64,000 nucleotides of DNA from CADEED01 sp963842515. Its GTDB lineage: Bacteria; Pseudomonadota; Gammaproteobacteria; Steroidobacterales; Steroidobacteraceae. Shown in pieces: positions 54,922 through 63,676 of the stretch (positions are counted from its first letter, which is position 1; each line of letters begins with the position of its first letter). The stretch spans positions 186,001 to 250,000 of the forward strand of contig CAWJGO010000005.1 of the NCBI GenBank assembly GCA_963842515.1, given 5' to 3'. The notes under the pieces are model-generated. The model did not search any database, was not told the DNA's origin, and was given only the letters and a program-made list of their open reading frames with translations. The position numbers and the translations under genes were made by a program.

Positions 54922-55412
54922 CCGCGCCCATCGTCACATTGGTGGTCGCGGTGGCCGACTCGGGGGTCATTGGCCGCGACAATGCCTTGCCCTGGCACCT
55001 GCCCGACGACCTCAAGCGCTTCAAGCAATTGACCCTCGGCAAGCCGATCATCATGGGGCGCAAGACCTTCGAGTCCATCGGCAAGCCGCTGCCCGGCCGG
55101 CAGAACATCGTCGTGACGCGCGATCCTAACTACCAACGTGATGGCATCACGGTGGTGCACGGGATCGATGCGGCGGTGGGTGCCGCAGCGAGTGCGCCCG
55201 AGGTCATGGTCATCGGCGGGGCTGAGCTCTTTCGCCTGTTTCTGCCGAGCGCCACGCGAATTCACCTCACGCGCGTCCATGGCGATATCGCCGGGGACGT
55301 GATGTGGCCCGTGCTCGACGCGACGTGGGAATCGGTCGCGCGGCAGCGACACGAGGCCGACGAGCGGCATGCCTATGCGATGACCTTCGAGGTGTGGGAG
55401 AAGCGGAGATAA
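54918..55412 (+). CDS. folA: Dihydrofolate reductase
   Basis: 164 residues from GTG 54918 (GAGGGC site; GTGA overlap with the oxygenase). VADSGVIGRDNALPWHLPDDLKRFK, IMGRKTFESIGKPLPGRQNIV and VIGGAELFRLFLP are hallmarks. Regenerates THF from the DHF produced by ThyA. Confidence 0.96.
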   Translation: MTAPIVTLVVAVADSGVIGRDNALPWHLPDDLKRFKQLTLGKPIIMGRKTFESIGKPLPGRQNIVVTRDPNYQRDGITVVHGIDAAVGAAASAPEVMVIGGAELFRLFLPSATRIHLTRVHGDIAGDVMWPVLDATWESVARQRHEADERHAYAMTFEVWEKRR

Positions 55413-55463
55413 ATGCCAAAAATCCTGCCCGCCAGCCGCCCGGCGCGTTATTCTCGCCGCCCT

Positions 55464-56159
55464 ATGAAAAAGCTAACTGCCATAGCGGCACTGCTCTGCA
55501 CCCTGTCCCTCACTGTTTGCGACGCCGATGCGGCGAAGGAAAAAGCGAAGGTAGAGGCCCCGCTCACCGAAGAACAGAAGACGCTGTATGCGCTCGGTCT
55601 GCTGATGAGCTCGGGGCTCATGAGTTTCGATTTGAAACCCGACGAGCTGGCGCAAGTGCAAAAGGGTCTCGCCGATGGCGTTGGCGGTGTGAAGGGCACG
55701 ATCAATGCGGAAGAGTACCTGCCGAAGGTGCAGGCTCTGCAGCAGGCACGCATGGCGGTGGTCGCCGAGAAGGCAACCGCTGCCGGAGTCGCGTTCCTCG
55801 ACAAGGCGTCGAAGGAGCCGGGGGTCACCAAGACCGCCAGTGGCATCGTCATCAAACAGACCAAGGCAGGATCGGGCGCCACGCCAGCCGCCACCGACCA
55901 GGTCAAGGTGCATTACGAAGGTCGGCTCATCGACGGCAAGGTGTTCGATAGTTCGAAAACCCGCGGTGAACCGGCCACCTTCCCGTTGAACGGCGTCATC
56001 GCCTGCTGGACCGAAGGCGTGCAGACCATGAAGGTGGGTGGCACGGCCCAGCTCATCTGCCCCGCGAACCTCGCGTACGGCGCCAACGGTTCACCACCCA
56101 CCATTCCGCCGCAGTCCACGCTCGTGTTCGACGTGGAGTTGTTGGAGATCGTGAAGTAG
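55464..56159 (+). CDS. Exported FKBP-type peptidyl-prolyl isomerase
   Basis: 231 residues from ATG 55464: signal peptide (MKKLTAIAALLCTLSLTVCDADA; the Cys lacks a proper lipobox), helical dimerisation segment (about 30-110), and FKBP domain (VKVHYEGRLIDGKVFDSS; GVQTMKVGG; PANLAYGANGSPPTIPP). FkpA/FklB-like periplasmic folding helper. TATTCT ends 9 nt before the ATG. Confidence 0.93.
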   Translation: MKKLTAIAALLCTLSLTVCDADAAKEKAKVEAPLTEEQKTLYALGLLMSSGLMSFDLKPDELAQVQKGLADGVGGVKGTINAEEYLPKVQALQQARMAVVAEKATAAGVAFLDKASKEPGVTKTASGIVIKQTKAGSGATPAATDQVKVHYEGRLIDGKVFDSSKTRGEPATFPLNGVIACWTEGVQTMKVGGTAQLICPANLAYGANGSPPTIPPQSTLVFDVELLEIVK

Positions 56160-56181
56160 TTCGGCGGACAATCGATCCACG

Positions 56182-56215
56182 AAGGCGCGGCAGTGAAAGC
56201 TTCCGCGCCTTTTTC
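56182..56215 (+). terminator. Intrinsic terminator after the FKBP gene
   Basis: AAGGCGCGG and CCGCGCCTT form a 9-bp stem (with an inner GAAAGC/GCTT pairing option), followed by TTTTCTT. It closes the thyA-folA-FKBP region. Confidence 0.8.
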
Positions 56216-56351
56216 TTGGTTCCTGGATCGACACCGCAAACGTGATCGTCGGCGCACTTCGCGGGTTCGCCGGCCGCCCAGGCAGGTTTCCGGCCCTAAA
56301 ACTGTGATCCACTAGGGGAAAGCCCGATATGGCGGCAGTAGACTCGCCGGC

Positions 56352-58967
56352 ATGTCTCTCATGCAGCGCGCATTAAAAGGAGTGGCCCATTGCCACGACG
56401 CGGGCCGCTGCGCGCGCCGACGCTGCGCCGTTTCGTGGGCCTGGCTGCTTTTGCCGATGCTCGTCGCAGGCGTGGCGCATGGCGCCACTTTCACCGGCAC
56501 GGTTTTCGAGGATGCCAGCTACGGCGGTGGCGCAGGCCGCTCGCGCGTGGCGGCTGGCGGCGCCGTGTTGGCGAACGTGACAGTGGAGTTGTATCGCGTC
56601 AGTGACGGCGCTTTCATGGGCACGACCGCAACCAATGCCGCCGGCGCTTATTCATTCGACACGGGCAACACCAGCGCATCGATGCGCGTGCGCGTGGTCA
56701 ACGGCACGGTGCGCTCGGCGCGCACCGGTGGTGCATGCGGCACGTGCGTGCCCGTGCAGACTTTTCGAACCGACGCCGTCAGCGGCACGGCGGTGCCCGT
56801 CACCAATCGCGTCGGGGGCGAGAACCCGGCTGTCAGCGACGCCGTGGTGAATCCCGGCGCGGGTACGTTCGGCTCACTCACCGCCGGCGGTCGCGTGCCG
56901 CAGTCCATCACGACCGCAGCGCCGTCGGGCAGCAACGTCACCGTGAGCGGCATCGATTTCGGCTTCAACTTCGACACCGTGGTGAACACTCGCGATGCGG
57001 GGAACTGCGCGGCCACCACCGCGAGTTACCCGTGCCAGGGGTCACTGCGCCAGTTCGTGATCAATGCCAACGCACTCGGCGGCGAGGGTAGTCTGGTTCA
57101 GTCCGGCAGCGGCCAGATCGATGGCGCCACGTCATTCCTGCCGAGCGGCGCGGAATCCAGCATTTTCATGATCCCCGCCGCCCAGCTCACCGGTGGTATC
57201 GCCGTGATCACGCTGGCCGCCGCGCTGCCGGCCGTCTCCGGCGCCAACACGCGCCTCGACGCTACGACGCAATCGGTCAACATCGGCAATACGAATGCCG
57301 GCACCTTGGGATCCGGCGGCACCGTGGGTGTGGACGCCATCTTCCTGCCGGCCTTCCCGCGACCTGAAGTGCAAGTCTCGGCGGGCAACACCGTCGTGAC
57401 GTTGAGTGGCGCCAACACGGCCGCGCTCGGCCTGGCGCTGCGGCAGGGCTATCTACTGCTGTCCGGCAGCGGGTGCCTGGTGCGCAACAACCTCGTGGGC
57501 ATGACCGCGACCGGTGACAGCAGCGACAACAGCCCGACTACTTACGGCATCGAGTTCGCCGGCACCAACGCCACCGTGCGCAACAACTTCGTGACGGTCA
57601 ACAATTCCGGCATCCGCGCGCAGGGCGGTGGCGCCGGATCGCTCGTGACACTCAATGAAGTCGCGCGCCCGGCCGCCGGCCACACCAACACGTTCGATGG
57701 CATCCTGCTCGTGGGAACGGTGACCTCGATCCAGGTCACGGCCAATCTGACCCGCGATCAGCAGGGTGGCGGCATCGAAGTGGGGTTTGGTGGCGGCGCG
57801 TCCGCCACCGGCATCACCGTCACCAACAATACGGTTCGCGGCAATGGTTACGCGGCCGTGGGCGGCGGTGCCGCGTCCACCGAACCTGTCGGCATGGCCG
57901 CGTACGACTACAGCGGCTCGGGCGTGATCTTCAGCCGCAACCTGGTGCGCGACAACGCCGGCGCCGGCATCCTCGTGATGAACGCCAACGGCACGCAGAT
58001 CACGCAAAACAGCTTCAGCAACAACGGCGGTTTGAGCATCGATCTTGATCCGCGGTCCATCGATCCCAATGGCCTGGGCGCCAATCAGGGCGTATCCCTC
58101 AACGACAACGGCGATGGCGACGCCGGACCCAACGGCTTGCGCAACTTTCCAGTGGTGGTATCGGCTACGTTGGTTGGCACCGAGCTATCGATGAGCGGTT
58201 TCGCGCGTCCGGGAAGCGCCATCGAGTTGTACGTCGCACAGGCCGACCCGACCGGTTTCGGCGAAGGATTGACCTACCTCGGTCTTCTCACCGAAGGGTC
58301 GGCCGGCGACCTGGACGCAACGACTGGCATTTACGGACCGGCCAACGTCAACGGTCTTGCGCAGGGCACGGACAACACTAATCGGTTCATGTTCCGTTTC
58401 ACGGCGCCCGCGGGCGTGGCAGTAGGCACGCGCCTCTCCAGCGCCGCGACGCTCGGTGGAGAAACATCGGAGTTCGGCGGCAATGTCCTCGTGACCGGCG
58501 GGCCGGCATTGCTGGTGGCCAAATCCGTGACGTCGTTTTCCGATCCCGTGAATGCCGGCGTCAACCCGAAGAGCATTCCCGGCGCCATGAAGCTGTACAA
58601 CGTGCGCGTGACCAATCAGGGCGGCGGCCCCATCGACAACAACGCCGTGATGATCGTGGATCCGGTGCCCGCCAACACGAGAATGTTCGTGGGCGATCTG
58701 GGCGCACCAGGAAGCGGGCCCGTGACATTTGTGAATGGCTCGCCAAGCAGCGCGCTCACCTGGACGTTCACCGCGCTCAACAGCCTGACCGATGACGTGG
58801 ATTTCTCCAACGACGGCGGCACCACTTGGAACTATGTGCCGATTCCGGACGCCAATGGTTGCGACGCGGCGATCACGACGGTGCGCCTGCGGCCGAAAGG
58901 CACGATGCCGGGAACTGGCGGCGGGGATCCGTATTTCGAGTTGCGGTTTCGCGTGATGGTCAACTGA
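56352..58967 (+). CDS. Large secreted beta-helix surface protein
   Basis: 871 residues. Long signal region (hydrophobic SWAWLLLPMLVAGVAHGA), a CNA/SdrD B-like domain (about 45-200, TGTVFEDASYGGG), a right-handed parallel beta-helix region (about 380-580; VRNNLVGMTA, VTNNTVRGNGY, ITQNSFSNNG), and a C-terminal DUF11-like domain (LLVAKSVTSFSDPVNAG). No LPXTG, PEP-CTERM or autotransporter barrel, so it may be released or need another route. TAGACT lies 7 nt before the ATG. Single gene after a terminator. Confidence 0.8.
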   Translation: MSLMQRALKGVAHCHDAGRCARRRCAVSWAWLLLPMLVAGVAHGATFTGTVFEDASYGGGAGRSRVAAGGAVLANVTVELYRVSDGAFMGTTATNAAGAYSFDTGNTSASMRVRVVNGTVRSARTGGACGTCVPVQTFRTDAVSGTAVPVTNRVGGENPAVSDAVVNPGAGTFGSLTAGGRVPQSITTAAPSGSNVTVSGIDFGFNFDTVVNTRDAGNCAATTASYPCQGSLRQFVINANALGGEGSLVQSGSGQIDGATSFLPSGAESSIFMIPAAQLTGGIAVITLAAALPAVSGANTRLDATTQSVNIGNTNAGTLGSGGTVGVDAIFLPAFPRPEVQVSAGNTVVTLSGANTAALGLALRQGYLLLSGSGCLVRNNLVGMTATGDSSDNSPTTYGIEFAGTNATVRNNFVTVNNSGIRAQGGGAGSLVTLNEVARPAAGHTNTFDGILLVGTVTSIQVTANLTRDQQGGGIEVGFGGGASATGITVTNNTVRGNGYAAVGGGAASTEPVGMAAYDYSGSGVIFSRNLVRDNAGAGILVMNANGTQITQNSFSNNGGLSIDLDPRSIDPNGLGANQGVSLNDNGDGDAGPNGLRNFPVVVSATLVGTELSMSGFARPGSAIELYVAQADPTGFGEGLTYLGLLTEGSAGDLDATTGIYGPANVNGLAQGTDNTNRFMFRFTAPAGVAVGTRLSSAATLGGETSEFGGNVLVTGGPALLVAKSVTSFSDPVNAGVNPKSIPGAMKLYNVRVTNQGGGPIDNNAVMIVDPVPANTRMFVGDLGAPGSGPVTFVNGSPSSALTWTFTALNSLTDDVDFSNDGGTTWNYVPIPDANGCDAAITTVRLRPKGTMPGTGGGDPYFELRFRVMVN

Positions 58968-59018
58968 CTGCAGCCCGCCAGGTTGCGCTGAGGGGGCGCA
59001 TGAGCTCACTGACGACGC

Positions 59019-60275
59019 CTAAGGGACCGAGAACCGGCGCATCGCCTCGGCGTAAGGAATCTCAGGGTGAAACATCACCATCGAATAGCGTGGAATGAAA
59101 TTCGGATCCTTCATCTCCAACTCTTGCGCCTGCGCCTTCTTCTTCCGGTACGCAGGATCGAGCACCGTCTCGCGCATCTCGACGTAGTTCTCGAGTGCCA
59201 TCTTCGCGATGGCGTCGGTGTTTGGCTTTCGCGTGTGCTCGAACGCCTCGAACAATCCGCTCCAGCCGTGGTGCTCGCCCATGAGCCGATCGAGCTCCGC
59301 GCAATCTTCGAACGCGCAATTCATGCCCTGCCCGTGAAACGGAACGATGGCGTGTGCGGCATCGCCTAACAGCAATACATCGCCATCCAGATGCCAGCCT
59401 CTGGTGTACACCGTGCCGAGCGAGCCTTGGGGGTGCTCGAAAAACTCACGCAGCAAATCGGGCATCAACGCCTTTGCGTCCGGAAACTCGCGCGCGAAAA
59501 ACTCAGCGACTTTCTGCGGCGAGTGCAATCCCTCGAAACTGTCAGCGCCGACGCGCGCCAGAAACAGCGTGGCCGTGAACGTGGCATCCGGATTCGGTAG
59601 CGCGATCAACATGAATCCGCCGCGCGGCCAGATATGCAACGCATGCACCTCGAGGGCCGGCTTCCCGTTCACGGCGGGGATCGTCAGCTCCTTGTAATCG
59701 TGATGCAGGGGTTCCTCGCGTACCGCAGCCACCTCGCGCGTCACGAGACTGTCGCGCACCTCGGATCCGGCGCCATCGGTGGCAATGGTGGGCTGCGCAG
59801 CGAGGTGATGGATGCGGCCGGTCACCTCGTCCCGCATCTCGAGCACATTCTTGCCGTGCGCCAACCCCAGACACGCCTGCCCGAAATGCAGCTCCACATT
59901 GGGCAACTCGGCGGCGGCGGCGATGAGCGTGCGATTCAATTCGGCGCGCGAGACGGAATAGATGACTTCTTCGGGGCGCACGCCGTACAACTGCAATGCG
60001 GCGGCACCGTCGTGCTCGTGCACCATGCGGCCGCGCATGGGAATGGCGAAGCGCATGACACGCTCGAGCACCCCGGCGAGCTTCAGCCCGCGGATACCGC
60101 GGGCGGCCAGCGCCAGATTGATGGAGCGTCCGCCATCGGCATTGGCAAGCCGCGGATCGGCGCGACGCTCATACACCGACACTTTGAACCCACGTTTTGC
60201 CAGCAGTACGCCCAACAAACTCCCCGCCAACCCCGCGCCAATGATATTGACGCCGGCCGCATCCTTCAGACTCAA
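59019..60275 (-). CDS. kmo: Kynurenine 3-monooxygenase
   Basis: 418 residues starting at TTG 60275, overlapping the kynU stop (TTGA) with AAGGA six bases upstream. FAD loop NIIGAGLAGSLLGVLLAKRG, GDAAHAIVPFHGQGMNCAFEDC and the C-terminal RKKKAQAQELEMKDP match KMO. Hydroxylates kynurenine to 3-hydroxykynurenine. Confidence 0.95.
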   Translation of the reverse strand: MSLKDAAGVNIIGAGLAGSLLGVLLAKRGFKVSVYERRADPRLANADGGRSINLALAARGIRGLKLAGVLERVMRFAIPMRGRMVHEHDGAAALQLYGVRPEEVIYSVSRAELNRTLIAAAAELPNVELHFGQACLGLAHGKNVLEMRDEVTGRIHHLAAQPTIATDGAGSEVRDSLVTREVAAVREEPLHHDYKELTIPAVNGKPALEVHALHIWPRGGFMLIALPNPDATFTATLFLARVGADSFEGLHSPQKVAEFFAREFPDAKALMPDLLREFFEHPQGSLGTVYTRGWHLDGDVLLLGDAAHAIVPFHGQGMNCAFEDCAELDRLMGEHHGWSGLFEAFEHTRKPNTDAIAKMALENYVEMRETVLDPAYRKKKAQAQELEMKDPNFIPRYSMVMFHPEIPYAEAMRRFSVP

Positions 60276-61597
60276 GCAATTTCCTTGAGCGCGGCGGCGA
60301 GGTCTTCGACGAGCTCGAAGATGTCGATGAAGCGGTTGTATAGCGGAGTGGGCGCAACGCGGATGATGTCCGGTTCGCGCCAGTCGCAGACGATGCCGTG
60401 ATCGGCGAGCGCATCGAAGATACGCCGGCCGCGGCGCGGGCCGCCGCTCACGCGCAGACTGAGCTGACAGCCGCGCTCCGCCGCGGCCTCGGGCGTGATG
60501 ATCTGGATGTCCTTGCCGGTGCGTTCGCGCAGCATCCGCTCCGCGTACGCGGTGAGCCTGAGCGACTTGGCGCGCAGCTCGCCAATATCCGCGGCGCGAA
60601 TCATCTCGAGCGAAGCGATCAGTGGCGCGGCCGAGAAGATAGGCGGATTGCTGACCGCCCAGCCGGCGGCGCCGGTGGCCGGACGAAACTCGGCCGCCAT
60701 CTGAAATCGGGTCTGCGGCTCGTGGCCCCACCAGCCGGACAGCCGCGACGGTGCGTTGCCGAAGTGACGCTCGTGCACGAATGCGCCGGCGATCGCACCG
60801 GGACCGGCATTCAGATATTTGTACGAGCACCACACGGCGAAGTCGACGTCCCACTCGTGCAGCGCAAGGGGCAGGTTGCCGATGGCATGCGCCATGTCGA
60901 AGCCGGCAATGGCGCCGGCGTGGTGCGCGGCTTGGGTGATGCGCGCGATGTCGAATGCCTGGCCGGTGCGGTATTGGACGCCGGGCCAAAGAACGAGCGC
61001 CAGCTCACTGCCTAACTCTTCGATCTTCGCTTCGATGTCCTCGATGCGCAGCGTTTCCTCGCCGGCGCGCGGGGCGAGCTCTACCAATGTCTCTTCGGCG
61101 TCCAGCTTGTGCCAGGAAAGCTGTCCCAGGATGGCGTGGCGATCCGATGAGAATGCGCCGGCTTCGATGAGCACTTTGTCGCGCATGCCGACGGGTCGAT
61201 AAAACGACGCCATCATGAGATGCAAGTTCACGGTGAGAGAGTTCATGGCGACGACTTCGCTCGCCAGCCCACCTGTGACGTGCTGCAGACCCTTGGTGAG
61301 GTTCTGCGCGTAGTCGATCCATGGACGCGTCGCGGTGTGATGGCCGGCAACGCCCAGTGTCGCCCAGTCGGCGAGTTCCTCGCTCACGTAGTCGAGCGCG
61401 GCTCGTGGCGCCAACCCGAGGGAATGACCGCAAAGATAGATCAGCGCCCGCCCGCTGGCATGCAGCGGCAGTTCGAACTGTTTGCGATACGGGGCGAGGA
61501 TGTCGGCGGCATCGCAGTCGAGCGCGAAATCGCGCGACGGTGAGAACTGCGACAGCAGCTCGGTGCCCGCGGCGAGAATTGTCGGCGAGGCGTTCAT
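60272..61597 (-). CDS. kynU: Kynureninase
   Basis: 441 residues. PLP lysine in VWCSYKYLNAGPGA; FDMAHAIGNLPL and SLTVNLHLMMASFY are family motifs. Splits 3-hydroxykynurenine to 3-hydroxyanthranilate plus alanine. Overlaps the cyclase gene by ATGA and kmo by TTGA. Confidence 0.96.
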   Translation of the reverse strand: MNASPTILAAGTELLSQFSPSRDFALDCDAADILAPYRKQFELPLHASGRALIYLCGHSLGLAPRAALDYVSEELADWATLGVAGHHTATRPWIDYAQNLTKGLQHVTGGLASEVVAMNSLTVNLHLMMASFYRPVGMRDKVLIEAGAFSSDRHAILGQLSWHKLDAEETLVELAPRAGEETLRIEDIEAKIEELGSELALVLWPGVQYRTGQAFDIARITQAAHHAGAIAGFDMAHAIGNLPLALHEWDVDFAVWCSYKYLNAGPGAIAGAFVHERHFGNAPSRLSGWWGHEPQTRFQMAAEFRPATGAAGWAVSNPPIFSAAPLIASLEMIRAADIGELRAKSLRLTAYAERMLRERTGKDIQIITPEAAAERGCQLSLRVSGGPRRGRRIFDALADHGIVCDWREPDIIRVAPTPLYNRFIDIFELVEDLAAALKEIA

Positions 61598-62409
61598 GGC
61601 GCCAGAGGATACACAATCGGCTGGCTGGGTACGGCGTCGCCGCCGATGGCCGGTACGGCCAGCGACAGGACGCAGGGACCGTCGAGTACGTCGTCGGGAA
61701 TGAACGCCAGCTCGGTGATGGTGGACCGCGAACGTGCTGCATCGCCACGCGCGGTGCTGCCCGAGGGCAACCCGAAAAACAGCCGGTGACCCACCAGGTG
61801 GCCATCGTCGTGGGTGCGGTCGAGCGAGGGCACGTCCAGCACCAGGTGTTCGATGCGCTTTTCCACCAGCCATTCGACCGCCTCGCGCGTGAGGTAAGGC
61901 GGCACCAGGTCACTGTAGTCGCGGGTGCGCTTGCCGGCGTCATTCGGCAGGGTGCGGATGATGGCGGCGACCGGATCGATCATGCGGCCCATCGGCCAGG
62001 CGGCGCGTAACCTTCGCCGCGTGACCAGCACATCCGTGCCCCAGGGCTGGGGGTCGGTGCTCTCGCTGGATTCCCGCGCAGGTTCCGGCAGCACACTAAC
62101 TACCACGGCGGTGAGCAGGCCACGCGGGACCACGCGCCAGGCGTCGCCGGCCTCGCGCGTCAGGTGGGCCACGCTCTCGGTGTGCGTCATCTGGCAGTGC
62201 GGAGTCAGTGTGATCGTCGAACAGTTGGCGCTGGCGCCGGTGGCGACACTTCCGGAAAAACTGCCGACGGTGAATGGTTTGGCCGCGGGATCCGCTGCGC
62301 CGAAATGGCGCGGTCCCGGCCTCCCGAAATCCACGGCAATTGCCAGACTCACGCCGCGATCGAGCGCCACGCGAATTTTCTGCCCACCGACATTGAGCTC
62401 GGCAATCAC
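61594..62409 (-). CDS. Cyclase-family protein, candidate kynurenine formamidase
   Basis: 271 residues of the cyclase/KynB fold (QPIVYPLAP end, VLDVPSLDRTHDDGHLVGHRLFF). The metal motif is TPHCQMTHTESVAHL (HCxxTHTExxxH) rather than KynB's HxGTHxDxPxH. Gene order strongly suggests N-formylkynurenine hydrolysis. It sits between haaO and kynU, 4 bp after haaO. Confidence 0.82.
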   Translation of the reverse strand: MIAELNVGGQKIRVALDRGVSLAIAVDFGRPGPRHFGAADPAAKPFTVGSFSGSVATGASANCSTITLTPHCQMTHTESVAHLTREAGDAWRVVPRGLLTAVVVSVLPEPARESSESTDPQPWGTDVLVTRRRLRAAWPMGRMIDPVAAIIRTLPNDAGKRTRDYSDLVPPYLTREAVEWLVEKRIEHLVLDVPSLDRTHDDGHLVGHRLFFGLPSGSTARGDAARSRSTITELAFIPDDVLDGPCVLSLAVPAIGGDAVPSQPIVYPLAP

Positions 62410-62413
62410 GTTG

Positions 62414-62929
62414 TTACTTCGGCCTGTCCATGACGGTCCCGCAGTTCTTGCAGGTTCGGTGTTCGCTGCTGCCGAAGAAGCGGTCGAAGACGGGCTGGAG
62501 CTGGGTTTCGATGTTGGTCACTTCGATGAATTCCTCGTAGAGCTTCGTGCCGCAGTTCTCGCAATACCACTGAAAGCCGTCCTGCTCGCCCGGCCGGCGC
62601 GTGCGCTCGATGACCAGGCCCACCGTGTTAGCGGGACGACGCGGTGAATGCGGCATGTTAGGGGGCAACAGGAAAATATCGCCTTCACCAATGGCGATGT
62701 CCATCCGTTTGCCGCCCTGCACGGTGGCGAGCGTGATGGCGCCCTCGAGCTGGTAGAAGAACTCCTCGCCCGGGTCGACGTGGAAGTCCTTGCGGCTGTT
62801 CGGCCCGCCGACGACCATGATGATGAATTCGCTGTCCGCGAAAACCTGCTTGTTGCCCACCGGGGGCTTGAGCAAATGGCGGTGCTCGTCGATCCAGCGC
62901 CTGAAATTGAAGGCCTTCAACTCTCTCAT
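62414..62929 (-). CDS. haaO: 3-hydroxyanthranilate 3,4-dioxygenase
   Basis: 171 residues: cupin with Fe ligands in DFHVDPGEEFFYQ and PHSPRRP, and a C-terminal rubredoxin-like site (CENCG, CKNCG) typical of bacterial HAO. Produces ACMS, which cyclises to quinolinate for NAD synthesis. First gene of the kyn operon; TACCAT lies 7 nt upstream of the ATG and no RBS is seen. Confidence 0.95.
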   Translation of the reverse strand: MRELKAFNFRRWIDEHRHLLKPPVGNKQVFADSEFIIMVVGGPNSRKDFHVDPGEEFFYQLEGAITLATVQGGKRMDIAIGEGDIFLLPPNMPHSPRRPANTVGLVIERTRRPGEQDGFQWYCENCGTKLYEEFIEVTNIETQLQPVFDRFFGSSEHRTCKNCGTVMDRPK

Positions 62930-62936
62930 GGCGCCT

Positions 62937-62942
62937 ATGGTA
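62937..62942 (-). promoter_or_regulatory. -10-like box of the kynurenine operon
   Basis: TACCAT read leftward, 7 nt before the haaO ATG. With no Shine-Dalgarno it fits the short-leader pattern seen at several other genes here. Confidence 0.35.
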
Positions 62943-63070
62943 TTCGCTGTGGCCCGGATCTTGTGATCCCCTCCACATTTGCCTTAGCTGTCGCCTGACG
63001 GCGTCAGCCGCCTCGAGCGTGGCGCCCGTGGCCTCGTGTTATGTTTGCGGCTACCAACACTGGAGTGGCC

Positions 63071-63676
63071 TTGAAAACCCGTCTAGCGGCCAGTTTTTCG
63101 TCCCGATTTACCTTGGTAGTCGTGTGCTGCCTCGCGATGAGCGCCTGCCATTCGCTGCGGATGCCGAATATCTGGCCTTTTCATAAGAAGCCCAAGCCGG
63201 TTCCGGAAGTCGTCAACGAGCTGAATCTCGTCAACGCCGACGGCTCGCCCGCGAATTTTCCGCAGTACTGGAAACGCAACACGCTGATCATCGACCTCTC
63301 GGGCGTCGGCGGGGCGGGCATGGGCCCCACGGGCGCATTTGCCGCGCGTCTTCCAGAGCAGACCACCTGGCCGGTGCGCGTTGCGGTGCGTGTGCGTCCG
63401 GGAAGCGTGGCGCAAATCGAGGTCCAGGGTGAAGAGCGCAATGTGCTGGCGGTGGCCGCCGAAGGCACCCAGCCCATCGATCTGGAGTTCGCGCCAAGCG
63501 TGTATACGCCCAATACGGCGGCTATCTACATTTCGTGGGGACCGATGCCGGTTTTCGTGGACACCGCGCCGGCGCCCGAAACGCCAGTGTTCGTGTCGCC
63601 CACCGAACTACCGAAGCCCGCGACGGAAACGGCACCGCCGCCTGCACGAGCTCAGCCTTTGCCGCCGGGCACCTGA
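63071..63676 (+). CDS. Putative lipoprotein
   Basis: 201 residues from TTG 63071 (GGAG seven bases upstream; ATG 63041 is possible). Signal with lipobox LAMSAC, a middle domain of beta strands (NTLIIDLSGVGGAGMGP, VRVAVRVRPGS), and a Pro-rich C-terminus. No family recognised. Its end overlaps apaH on the other strand by about 25 bp. Confidence 0.75.
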   Translation: MKTRLAASFSSRFTLVVVCCLAMSACHSLRMPNIWPFHKKPKPVPEVVNELNLVNADGSPANFPQYWKRNTLIIDLSGVGGAGMGPTGAFAARLPEQTTWPVRVAVRVRPGSVAQIEVQGEERNVLAVAAEGTQPIDLEFAPSVYTPNTAAIYISWGPMPVFVDTAPAPETPVFVSPTELPKPATETAPPPARAQPLPPGT

